A DNA stretch of 64,000 bases from Solimicrobium silvestre (GTDB taxonomy: Bacteria > Pseudomonadota > Gammaproteobacteria > Burkholderiales > Burkholderiaceae_D). How positions within the stretch are numbered: the stretch's first letter is position 1; the number at the start of each line of letters is the position of its first letter. The stretch is taken from NCBI RefSeq assembly GCF_002976435.1, contig NZ_PUGF01000003.1, positions 186,001-250,000 on the forward strand, given 5' to 3'. The notes below the pieces were generated by a model that saw only the letters and a program-made list of their open reading frames with translations, was not told the DNA's origin and searched no databases. The translations under genes were made by a program, and so were the position numbers. Shown here in pieces: positions 34,023-41,879 of this stretch.

Positions 34023-34466
34023 TTATAACGCTTGCCAAGTGTTAAAACCCATTGGAGTCACGCCGGCCCGTTTAAGCATCGCGGGAAGTTGATACTTCGC
34101 ACAGAGGAAAGCGCTCGTCAGGTTGGTCTTGATCGTATCCTCCCAACTCGACAGCAACACATCGGGCGTGGCACCCATATCGCCCATCGTCCCGGCGTTG
34201 TTGAACGCGACATCAAGACCGCCGAAACGATCTATCGCAAGTTCGACCAATGCCTTTGCGAAAGCCTCATCCTTGACGTCACCGGTAAGCGCGACAGCGT
34301 GACCGCCCGCTTGGGTGATTTCTTTAACAAGTGCGTCAAGTTCCAGTTGGCGACGCGCTGCGACAACGACGCTGGCACCCTCTCGGGCGAATAGTTTTGC
34401 GGTTGCATAACCGATTCCGGAACTTGCTCCGGTGATAATGGCGACCTTGTTGGACAATGCAGACAT
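34023..34466 (-). pseudogene. Short-chain dehydrogenase, C-terminally truncated
   Basis: From the ATG at 34466 the frame encodes 147 residues of a classical SDR: TGASSGIG cofactor loop, NNAGTMGDMG, and WEDTIKTNLTSAFLCAKYQ. It then departs from the family at AMLKRAG and ends in a short foreign tail. The catalytic Ser, the YxxxK motif and the whole C-terminal half are missing, so the enzyme cannot work. The break coincides with a repeat (34024-34063) that has a related copy at about 41636-41669. The gene is a remnant. Confidence 0.8.
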
Positions 34467-34701
34467 TTTTTGAAACCTCTCATAAGTTAGTTCTCGTACG
34501 GACAAGAATTTGTCCCGGTACGGAATAACCAATATAGAGATTTATGCGCGCATTCGCGTCCCGGATCTTGCTATGTTCACTGAATAAATTGCATGATTAT
34601 CGGCATCTCTCATATAGTCATCGACTTCGCCGCCGGATAAAAATCACCAGCCACTGTCACCATCATTATCTGAAAGTTTTCGATACATAAAGCCAACTGG
34701 A

Positions 34702-35355
34702 CTAATCCAACGGCAGTATCTTAAGTCCGGCAGCAAATATCAATGCATCCTGCAGCCGATCATTGCCCCAAAACAGAGTGCCGTCGACAAAAAAGGTTGG
34801 TGCACCGAATATACCTCTTTGCCGTGCTGTTTCAGTTTGCGCACGCAACCGGCGCTTGTTGTCTTCCGACTGTGCTTCTGCAATAAGTTGCGAGGCTGGC
34901 AGACCTAGTTCAGTCAACACTTTGGATACGATTTCTTCATTGTCGATATCCAGATCCTCGACAAAGTTGACCTGCATCATTCGCTTGTTATAGTCGACAA
35001 TCCACGGCTTATCAGCTCCAAGTAATGCAACACGCATTGGTAGCAGCGCGCTTCGGGGAAAGCTGGTCGGGCATTTCCACGGTAAATTATATTTCACGCA
35101 TTCACGCGCCATGTCTTGCCAGACATAGGCACCTTTTTCCTTTTGCAGCACAAAAGGCGAACTTTCCCATCCAAAGGACTTGAAAATCGGCCCCAGCAAA
35201 AATGGCTTCCATACGATGGGCACGCCATATTGTTCGGCCAGTTCTTTGACGCGCATCACGGATAAATAACTGTAATTGCTGCCGAATTCATACCAGAATT
35301 CAAGCGCCACAGGAGCGTAGGGAGTTGCTGTTTCCATAGAGGTCTCGGGATTCAT
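34702..35355 (-). CDS. DsbA-fold 2-hydroxychromene-2-carboxylate isomerase-like protein
   Basis: This is a thioredoxin-fold protein of about 217 residues from the HCCA isomerase/GST-kappa group. It shows EFWYEFGSNYSYLS at the N-terminus (Ser in place of a CxxC), WKPFLLGPIFKSFGW, and the C-terminal GIFGAPTFFVDGTLFWGNDRL. Such enzymes use glutathione to isomerise aromatic catabolism intermediates or act on other thiol chemistry. The ATG at 35355 overlaps the stop of the CmcJ-like gene (ATGA), so the two are coupled. The substrate is unknown. Confidence 0.82.
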   Translation of the reverse strand: MNPETSMETATPYAPVALEFWYEFGSNYSYLSVMRVKELAEQYGVPIVWKPFLLGPIFKSFGWESSPFVLQKEKGAYVWQDMARECVKYNLPWKCPTSFPRSALLPMRVALLGADKPWIVDYNKRMMQVNFVEDLDIDNEEIVSKVLTELGLPASQLIAEAQSEDNKRRLRAQTETARQRGIFGAPTFFVDGTLFWGNDRLQDALIFAAGLKILPLD

Positions 35356-36230
35356 TCGTAAATTACCAGGCAACGTGCTTCAATGCTTTCACGAAGCGGT
35401 GCATCCGGCGGAGTATAAGGGTGATCAAACGCTGCATGGGGTGTGAAGCGTGCGACGCCGCTGACTTGAGAGTCATATTGCTTGAAGATAAGCGCTTCGT
35501 GATTATTCATCTGGGAGAAATAAGACCAGCAGTGTCGTGGCGAATGCCGCAGCAGGTAAATCTCCCCAACCCGCTGGGGATAGCGCACTTCGGCACAGAC
35601 CAAATCAGCAACGTCGATGGAGCGCGCATTGCAAACGGCCAGCGGCGTGTCAAGAACCGGGCCATTGATTGATCGCCAGACATTCACGATGCTATACCGA
35701 TTTCTGTTCAATTCTGCAGTCTTTACGCCAAGGACCAGCGCCAGCCGCTTGCGGCCGGATTCCTCTGAATAGTCATTGTGAACGCGCCCATTTGCGGTCG
35801 CTGGGATTCCTTTGTTGGAACGTCCGAATCCAAGCTTGCTGCGGTCTGCTTCGCGTTTACGAACCAAATGATCAAATACGAATGCCTGCTTTGCGCCGGT
35901 TGCCGAGCAGGCCAGTGCCGCGACTTCGGGATAGTACCGTCGAATGATCGTATCGCGATCGTAAAAATCTCGCAGCTCGGACGACGCATCCAGCAGCTCA
36001 AATCCTTCATGATGAATTGAGCTCTGTGCCGTCGCATGGCGTGCGTCGAGGATACGCACCTCTCGATTATCGTGCGCGTAATTTTCCCAGGCTATGCCTG
36101 CTGGTGGCTCGTATGCATAATTGTAGGGGCGCGCTTCTGTCGGTTGCATATAGCCGAGCACTGCGTCAACTGATGTGATTGCTGTAGCTGCCGCAACGAC
36201 TGTGTTGTGGGGATATAAATGAGTATTCAT
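35352..36230 (-). CDS. CmcJ/NvfI-family oxygenase-like protein
   Basis: The ATG at 36230 follows AAAGGAGAATGTG and gives 292 residues. Landmarks of the CmcJ/NvfI group are visible: FVFDHLVRKR, VHNDYSEESG (the His-x-Asp-type metal pair), SIVNVWRSINGPVLDTPLAVCNARS and YLLRHSPRHCWSYFSQMNNHEALIFKQYDS, ending with HAAFDHP. Members act in natural-product tailoring, including cephamycin and fungal meroterpenoids. It is coupled to the HCCA-isomerase-like gene, with a LysR regulator gene upstream on the same strand. Confidence 0.82.
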   Translation of the reverse strand: MNTHLYPHNTVVAAATAITSVDAVLGYMQPTEARPYNYAYEPPAGIAWENYAHDNREVRILDARHATAQSSIHHEGFELLDASSELRDFYDRDTIIRRYYPEVAALACSATGAKQAFVFDHLVRKREADRSKLGFGRSNKGIPATANGRVHNDYSEESGRKRLALVLGVKTAELNRNRYSIVNVWRSINGPVLDTPLAVCNARSIDVADLVCAEVRYPQRVGEIYLLRHSPRHCWSYFSQMNNHEALIFKQYDSQVSGVARFTPHAAFDHPYTPPDAPLRESIEARCLVIYE

Positions 36231-36385
36231 CACATTCTCCTTTGGAGCAGACATCGGATTGCCTTACTCAGGTCAACATTGAAACCCATTCACACAAAAT
36301 CGCGCAAACGCAAATTTCGCGCAGTTCACATGCAAGGAATTCATGTGAGTCGATCAATGACAAAGAATTGTGGACAGGCTCTGCT

Positions 36386-37297
36386 TTATTGGCTGGCTTC
36401 GGAGAGAATCCATGCAGTCAATGCGGCGACTTCAGGTCGCGGAGCGGCATTCGCCTGAATTAGCCAGTAAGAATGATCGGTTCTTGGGCCACTATGTGAG
36501 GTAGGAACCAGTCTAAGACGTCCGTCATTTAACATCGGCTGAATCAGTTCGACTCGGCCCAATGCAACTCCCTGGCCTGCCATTGCGGATTGCACTACCT
36601 GATCATATTGATTGAAGCGTAAAAGTCCTTTTGGTTTTACACCGCCCAAACCGGCCGACGCCAGCCAGTCATTCCAATGAAGCCATGGACGTCCCGGGTC
36701 GTCGAATTCAAGCAGTACTTGTCCGGCTAAATCGTTTACCGACGTTAGCTGATCCAACGCCAGCGACGGGTGAGATACCGGAGCAACCGTTTCGCGAAAA
36801 AGCAGTGTCGCGCCTTCTTCCATGTCAGAACGAGATCCGTAGCGAATCGCCAGATCGATTCCTTCGCTGGTGAGATTCTGAATCCGGTTGTTGGCTGCAA
36901 CGCGCACATCGATTTCGGGGTGCAATTGCTGAAAATGTCCAAGTCTGGGCAAAATCCACAGGCCCGCAACACCAATGCTGGCACTGAGTGTGACTGGACG
37001 GCATACGTGGTCAGGAATAATCGTGCCAACCGTGTCCTGAAGTTGCTGTAGCGCGCTATCGGCACTGCGAAAGAGTCGTTCACCCTCAGCAGTGAATGAA
37101 ATCGAGCGGTGCCCGCGCACCAGTAACTTGATGCCAAGTCGCTCTTCCAGAGCCTGCACTTGTCTGCTCATCGCAGACTGGGTCAGGCACAAGTCACTGG
37201 CAGCAGCAGTAATACTCATACGACGTCCAACCGCCACAAATCCGCGCAACGGTTCCATCATTGAGGCAAGACTTAGCAAAGATACTGGCATACCCAT
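36386..37297 (-). CDS. LysR-family transcription regulator (GcvA-like)
   Basis: This 303-residue regulator has an N-terminal winged HTH (about 15-75: MSITAAASDLCLTQSAMSRQVQALEERLGIKLL). A substrate-binding domain follows with the GcvA-group style LPRLGHFQQLHPEIDVRV and DLAIRYG. It lies 155 bases upstream of the CmcJ-like gene on the same strand and may control that small operon. The inducer is unknown. Confidence 0.9.
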   Translation of the reverse strand: MGMPVSLLSLASMMEPLRGFVAVGRRMSITAAASDLCLTQSAMSRQVQALEERLGIKLLVRGHRSISFTAEGERLFRSADSALQQLQDTVGTIIPDHVCRPVTLSASIGVAGLWILPRLGHFQQLHPEIDVRVAANNRIQNLTSEGIDLAIRYGSRSDMEEGATLLFRETVAPVSHPSLALDQLTSVNDLAGQVLLEFDDPGRPWLHWNDWLASAGLGGVKPKGLLRFNQYDQVVQSAMAGQGVALGRVELIQPMLNDGRLRLVPTSHSGPRTDHSYWLIQANAAPRPEVAALTAWILSEASQ

Positions 37298-37414
37298 TCC
37301 TCATGCAAATCGAAAAAGTATAGCATTTGGACCGAGGCACTATGGCAAATCGGGTATGAGCTATACGCGCAGAGCCCAAGTTAGGTATCAATTTCTCCTT
37401 GCGGTCCATGGCTG

Positions 37415-37792
37415 TCACTCGCGTAGTTTTGGTACCCGTTGCGCAGGGTCGTAGAAAAAAATCTCCTCGGCTATTCTTTCGCCTTCCCAGCGTTGGTACG
37501 CGAGTTCTTCCATGTGTGTTGATGTTCCATCCTGCCATTGGAATTTAAATATCCAGCGTATAACAACCCTATCGCCGCTCACGAAAACGGGCCTGACACA
37601 TTCTGATGTCAGAGATCGCGCGCGAGCCATGACCTTCTGCTCGTTCTCAACGTGCGCGTCACGCCCTCGCCGGGAAACGCCTTGATTTTCCTGCATTGTA
37701 GAATCTTCAGTATAGAACTCTTGAACAGCCTCGACGTGAGCATTCTGTTCAACACGCGCAATGAAGCGCTCTATGGTTTCAGCTGTAGGCAT
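37415..37792 (-). CDS. SnoaL-like/NTF2-fold protein
   Basis: This 125-residue protein has an NTF2-like fold: an N-terminal helix pair (TIERFIARVEQNAHVEAVQEFYTEDSTMQEN) and strands VIRWIFKFQWQDG, MEELAYQRW and IAEEIFFYDP. Such small alpha+beta cones bind or isomerise small molecules. No catalytic Asp/His pair can be assigned with confidence. It lies beside the LysR-CmcJ group on the same strand. Confidence 0.75.
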   Translation of the reverse strand: MPTAETIERFIARVEQNAHVEAVQEFYTEDSTMQENQGVSRRGRDAHVENEQKVMARARSLTSECVRPVFVSGDRVVIRWIFKFQWQDGTSTHMEELAYQRWEGERIAEEIFFYDPAQRVPKLRE

Positions 37793-37840
37793 AAGTGATC
37801 CTGGAAAGTTGGAATTGAACCTAATTAGTTTAGATCGCTA

Positions 37841-38046
37841 CTATTGCGCGTGCTTTGTAATATGTTGGGTCAAGTGATTTACATATCGCTCCGGTTGTTC
37901 AATATCAGGGAAATGTCCGCAATCTTCAAACTCTATAATTTCTGCATGTTCGACACAATCAAGAAGTGACTGTGCATTAGTTTTGCGGTGTGATTTGTCT
38001 ATCGATCCCCAGATCATTGTGCATGGCGTTTTCAGGAGTGTTAGGG
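37841..38046 (-). pseudogene. Alpha/beta hydrolase C-terminal remnant
   Basis: An uninterrupted frame ending in TAG at 37841-37843 encodes the last 65 or so residues of an alpha/beta hydrolase. PCTMIWGSIDK marks the strand before the acid residue, and FEDCGHFPDIEQPERYVNHL is the typical catalytic-His region. The upstream part is missing: the frame runs into the stop region of the 2OG-oxygenase gene at 38041. It marks a recombination junction at which the ada/alkB block was joined. Confidence 0.75.
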
Positions 38047-38790
38047 AATGAATGGATTTCCTTGCGCATCATTGTGGAACAGCAGCTCAATTCCGATGCG
38101 TTCCCCACCGCGCACGCGGCTAATTGCGTGCTTGAGATTGACGCGATAATAGCCCTTGCTGCCCAAGTGCGGCCGATGGGCAACAGTAATCAGTGCCGCG
38201 TCGCCTTGCTGCAGCGGTAATACCATGGGTCTCGACTGCATGCGTGGCCGCTGTTCGGTCATCACGAATTCACCCCCGGTAAAATCAGTGTCTGGATCAG
38301 AAAGTAATATGACCAGCTGCAGTGGAAAGATGTACTTATCCTCCGCATGTTGATGCAAGGCCTGGAAGTCGCCCTCCCGCAGGCAGCTTGCCGTTGTTAG
38401 CGAGTCTGTTTGACCAGCTTCGTGGTTAGCTCGCAGATAGCTGATGAGCGTGTCCGGATAGTGGCAGTCAGCGCCAAGAATTTCGGCCCAACGATGCGCG
38501 ATTGGCGCCAACTGTCTATATAACGCCTCACGCCAGGCGTCGAGCAGATCGGGCAATGGCGTTGATAGCCGCGCTATATTTCCCCGTCCTAAATCAAGGT
38601 TCGCGAGCGACTGCCATCGTTCTCGTGAATCGACATCACGCACCAATGTAGTCAGGGCTTTCACCTGTACCGAGTTGAGTAACTGAGGTAGCAATGCATA
38701 CCCTTCCTTGTCAAGATCGGAAGTGATGCGCGGCCAATCCAGCTCTGCGATGGCGAGCTTTTCGGTTATTCTCCAGTCCGTCATTTTCAC
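38041..38790 (-). CDS. 2OG-Fe(II) oxygenase-like protein with HxH in place of HxD
   Basis: This 249-residue double-stranded beta-helix protein is paralogous to the oxygenase at 40.8-41.5 kb (shared FPLQ, FTGGEFVMTE, PLQQGDA and RGG blocks). In the metal motif the paralog has LHQDLYG, whereas this one has LHQHAED, so the iron-binding Asp is replaced by His148. The distal His (LKHAISRV) remains. It overlaps ada by four bases. It may use an altered metal site or be inactive. Confidence 0.8.
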   Translation of the reverse strand: MKMTDWRITEKLAIAELDWPRITSDLDKEGYALLPQLLNSVQVKALTTLVRDVDSRERWQSLANLDLGRGNIARLSTPLPDLLDAWREALYRQLAPIAHRWAEILGADCHYPDTLISYLRANHEAGQTDSLTTASCLREGDFQALHQHAEDKYIFPLQLVILLSDPDTDFTGGEFVMTEQRPRMQSRPMVLPLQQGDAALITVAHRPHLGSKGYYRVNLKHAISRVRGGERIGIELLFHNDAQGNPFIP

Positions 38791-39878
38791 GCTTCACGTT
38801 GCAACAGTTCGCGCTTGCGCTCGACACCCCAGCGGTAACCGGAAATGTCGCCATTGCGCCGTACAACCCGATGACAGGGAATGGCTACAGCGATGTGGTT
38901 GGCAGCGCATGCCTGAGCGACTGCGCGCACCGCCTTAGGTGAACCGATCCGCTCCGCTATGTCGCTATAGCTGGCTGTCATGCCGGGAGGAATCTCGCGC
39001 AATGCCTGCCAAACGCGTTCTTGAAACGCTGTGCCCTGCACATCTAAAGGTAACTTCAGTCCAAGCGCAGGCGCTTCAATGAAGCCAACAACTTGAGCAA
39101 TCAACTGCTCGAAATCAGCATCGCCACCGATCAGATGCGCCTTGCGAAATTGATCCTGCAAGTCGCGCACCAACAGATCGGGATCGTCACCGAGCAATAT
39201 TGCACAGATACCGCGTTGGCTCTGCGCGACCAGTATGGCACCCAGTGAGCATTGACCCACTGCGAAGCGGATCTCGGCGTTATATCCGCCATCCTTGTAA
39301 TCACGCGGACGCATACCCAGCATGCCCACTGAAGCTTCGTAAAAACGGCTATTGGAGTTGAAACCCGAACCATAGATGGCATCTGTGATCGTTCCTGATC
39401 CACCTAATTCCCCACGCATGCGACGCGCCCGTGAAGCGCTGGAATATGCCTTTGGCGTCAGGCCAGTCTCGGCCTTGAAAATACGGTGGAAGTGAAACGT
39501 GCTCATGCCTGCCTGTTCAGCCAATGCGTCCAGATTCGGTTGAACTTCGGCGTTTTCAATCAGGCGACAGGCTTTGGCAACCAATGCCGTTCGCTGCGTT
39601 GCCGCTGCGGTCCGGTCAGCTGATGCGCGCCGACTTGGTCGGTAACCCGCCGCTTCGGCAGCTTGTGCGTTATCGAAAAACTCTACATTCTCCCGCTTGG
39701 GCAGGCGCGCGGATGAGCTCGGGCGACAATAGATGCCCGTCGTCTTGACGCCATAGACAAAATCACCATCGGTTGCCGCATCACGTCCCTGCACGGCGGC
39801 CCAACGAATGTCATCAGCAGACGATTTCGGTGGTAAGACTGACGGCAGGGTGAGGCGAGGTTTCATGACCATGTCCAT
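38787..39878 (-). CDS. ada: Ada-type regulator / O6-methylguanine-DNA methyltransferase
   Basis: This 363-residue protein has the three Ada parts: an N-terminal Ada domain (about 22-90), an AraC-type HTH (about 98-195), and a methyltransferase domain with Cys335 in AIPCHRVV. The N-terminal domain keeps the methyl-acceptor Cys51 (GIYCRPS). The other three zinc ligands of E. coli Ada (Cys42, 69 and 72) are Ser55, Ser82 and Ala85 here. DNA alkyl-base repair should work; phosphotriester sensing and self-activation are doubtful. It sits in a same-strand alkylation-repair block with alkB and two 2OG oxygenases. Confidence 0.92.
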   Translation of the reverse strand: MDMVMKPRLTLPSVLPPKSSADDIRWAAVQGRDAATDGDFVYGVKTTGIYCRPSSSARLPKRENVEFFDNAQAAEAAGYRPSRRASADRTAAATQRTALVAKACRLIENAEVQPNLDALAEQAGMSTFHFHRIFKAETGLTPKAYSSASRARRMRGELGGSGTITDAIYGSGFNSNSRFYEASVGMLGMRPRDYKDGGYNAEIRFAVGQCSLGAILVAQSQRGICAILLGDDPDLLVRDLQDQFRKAHLIGGDADFEQLIAQVVGFIEAPALGLKLPLDVQGTAFQERVWQALREIPPGMTASYSDIAERIGSPKAVRAVAQACAANHIAVAIPCHRVVRRNGDISGYRWGVERKRELLQREA

Positions 39879-40078
39879 GTAAACGTGTTAATGAAGGTAC
39901 TTTAAGACAAAATTCAATCGCAAGCACTCCGTTTTTTGCTATCGAATTTTCTGTGCATTTATTCAGCGTTGTGCGAGCGGCGTACCGGGCTAGTGCTATG
40001 ACTATTTGAATTCAACGGCAGGACGCAGACACGGCAAAAACATCGTAACGATTATGTACTCACCACATAGGAGTCACC

Positions 40079-40213
40079 ATGCAAATGTCAGACATTTCAT
40101 TCGGCACCACCGATTGGTTGCAGAATGACAAAGTCGAACACAAGGGAGAACGAGCAACACTAAAAAGCTCAATCCGCCTTTCGGAACGTCAAATTAAGGC
40201 GTTGGCTACCTAG
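40079..40213 (+). pseudogene. Cupin (DHCW-motif type) N-terminal fragment
   Basis: A good ribosome site (AGGAGTCACC) precedes an ATG opening 44 codons. The first 25 residues (SDISFGTTDW ... EHKGE) match the start of DHCW-motif cupins as I recall them. After Glu-Arg the frame becomes the antisense of the alkB 3' end and stops. The DHCW metal region is absent, so only the front of the gene survives. It marks a second recombination scar in the ada/alkB block. Confidence 0.65.
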
Positions 40214-40816
40214 CAAACTATGCGGCTTTTCTTTAAGCGGCATCACGCCGTGATATCGTAGCCGGTCCACACCGCCCCACACCACCACATCGCCGTGCAT
40301 CAGAGGGATACGCGCGGGTTTGTCGGTGCGATCAAGCCCTCCAAACAGGAAGACTGCCGGCATGCCGAGCGAAACCGAGACAATAGGTGCAGCAAAATCG
40401 CGCTCGTTTTTATCCTGGTGTAAAGAGAGCCGACTGCCTGGCAGATAACGATTCAGCAAACATGCATCAGCAACGAAATCAGCAAACCCTGCTGCGGACG
40501 CCGCTGCCTGTGCCAAGCGCATGAACGCAATTGGCATCAAGGGCCATGGTTGGCCCGTATCGGGATCGATTTGCGTATAGCGATAACCGCGGCGGTCGGT
40601 CGTCCAGCCAAATTGCCCGCAATTGGTCATGGCAACCGACATGGTGAAACCGCCCGGTGTAATCATGTTTCTAAATCCCGAGCACCGTTCCAGCGCCGCG
40701 ACGGCAGGCAGTATTTCATCGACATACGGTAAAGCGAAACCGCGCAGGACAAAAGAACCGGGGCCTATCGCTTCCGGTTCATCGGAATGCTCCAATGGGA
40801 AAAGTTCGAGTGTCAT
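40169..40816 (-). CDS. alkB: AlkB DNA-alkylation dioxygenase
   Basis: This enzyme of about 215 residues oxidatively removes methyl groups from 1-methyladenine and 3-methylcytosine. It shows the AlkB set: MSVAMTNCGQFGW, YRYTQIDPDTGQPWP, NRYLPGSRLSLHQDKNERD (metal His and Asp), FLFGG, HGDVVVWGG, RYHGV (distal His) and RLNLTFRK (2OG-binding Arg). I start at the second ATG, 40816, which follows the stop of the upstream oxygenase; an ATG at 40831 is also possible. It is probably one operon with the oxygenases and ada. Confidence 0.95.
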   Translation of the reverse strand: MTLELFPLEHSDEPEAIGPGSFVLRGFALPYVDEILPAVAALERCSGFRNMITPGGFTMSVAMTNCGQFGWTTDRRGYRYTQIDPDTGQPWPLMPIAFMRLAQAAASAAGFADFVADACLLNRYLPGSRLSLHQDKNERDFAAPIVSVSLGMPAVFLFGGLDRTDKPARIPLMHGDVVVWGGVDRLRYHGVMPLKEKPHSLLGSQRLNLTFRKAD

Positions 40817-40820
40817 AAAA

Positions 40821-41540
40821 TCAGTGCGCATCGTGAAAGATCAATCCGACGGCATGACGACTGCCACTGCGTATCTTGCTCACACCATGCCGCATGGCGA
40901 CTTTGCGCATAGAGCGCCTGCCTTGTGTTGGTCGCTGGTACACAGTGAAGATGACACCATCGCCCTGTTTTAACGGTACGACATCCGCACGCAGCTGCGA
41001 TGAGCCTCGCTCAGTCATCACGAATTCGCCGCCGGTAAAATCCTCACCCGGGCGAGCCAGCAGAATGGCAATCTGCAACGGAAATACATGTTCGCCATAT
41101 AAATCTTGATGCAGACAGTTGTAATCACCTTCGCCGTATTTCAGAATCAGCGGCGTGGGGCGGGTTTGACCTGCGGCGTGACAACGCTCAATAAAAGTAT
41201 GCAAGTTTGCAGGATAGCGCATACCGTTTCCCATCAACTGGTTCCAGCGATTGGCGACAATTGCAAGATGGGGATAGAGTTCATCACGAAGTTTGGCAAG
41301 CATGTCCGGCAATGGATATGCGAAATATTTATATTCACCAAGTCCGAATCCGTGCCTTGCCATCACAACGCGGGAACGGTAGCGTTCCTCCTGCGAATAC
41401 ATGACGACCAGTTCTTCGCACTGTGCAGATGTCAGCAGATCCGGTAGGACTGCGTTGCCGCCGGCATCCAGGGATTTTTCTATGCTTGCCCAATCCTGCA
41501 AATGCAATGCCGGCATGGATTTGTGACTGTTCGTGCTCAT
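40821..41540 (-). CDS. 2OG-Fe(II) oxygenase
   Basis: This 239-residue oxygenase has the metal motif LHQDLYG (His144, Asp146), FPLQIAILLARPGEDFTGGEFVMTE, and a C-terminal RHGVSKI His with downstream basic residues for 2-oxoglutarate. Small proteins of this group are often found with ada and alkB in proteobacteria. The substrate is not known to me; an alkylated-damage or protein hydroxylation role is possible. It is the first gene of the repair block. Its paralog at 38.0 kb has lost the metal Asp. Confidence 0.85.
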   Translation of the reverse strand: MSTNSHKSMPALHLQDWASIEKSLDAGGNAVLPDLLTSAQCEELVVMYSQEERYRSRVVMARHGFGLGEYKYFAYPLPDMLAKLRDELYPHLAIVANRWNQLMGNGMRYPANLHTFIERCHAAGQTRPTPLILKYGEGDYNCLHQDLYGEHVFPLQIAILLARPGEDFTGGEFVMTERGSSQLRADVVPLKQGDGVIFTVYQRPTQGRRSMRKVAMRHGVSKIRSGSRHAVGLIFHDAH

Positions 41541-41879
41541 TGGATGCGCTCATGTATTTGGTGATGCGTTCAGTCTAGGATACACGCATCGAATCAAAAC
41601 CCCGCTCCTTGCGGTTGAATTCAAATACCGGCGAACGACGCTTGCCAAGCATTAAAACCAATGTCACGCAAGGGTGGGGATTTTTAATCAAATTCAAAGT
41701 TGGCACAAATTTGACACAGCTACATCACCGATGGAACCAGCTTTTCATGCTTTATTTCCATTTACTGAAGTACCGCCTCTACATTTGCCAAACACGTCAA
41801 TCGCTTGGAATGCAACGGATTAATACCTGATCGGTTGAGTCCGCCGCCCTTAACGGGCAGATGGAACTCCGCATTGCCG
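41541..41879. other. Gene-free gap with dispersed repeat
   Basis: No gene is visible. The stretch 41636-41669 (ACGCTTGCCAAGCATTAAAA and onwards) is a diverged copy of 34024-34063, in the same orientation. The promoter of the repair block should lie at the left end of this gap. Confidence 0.5.
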
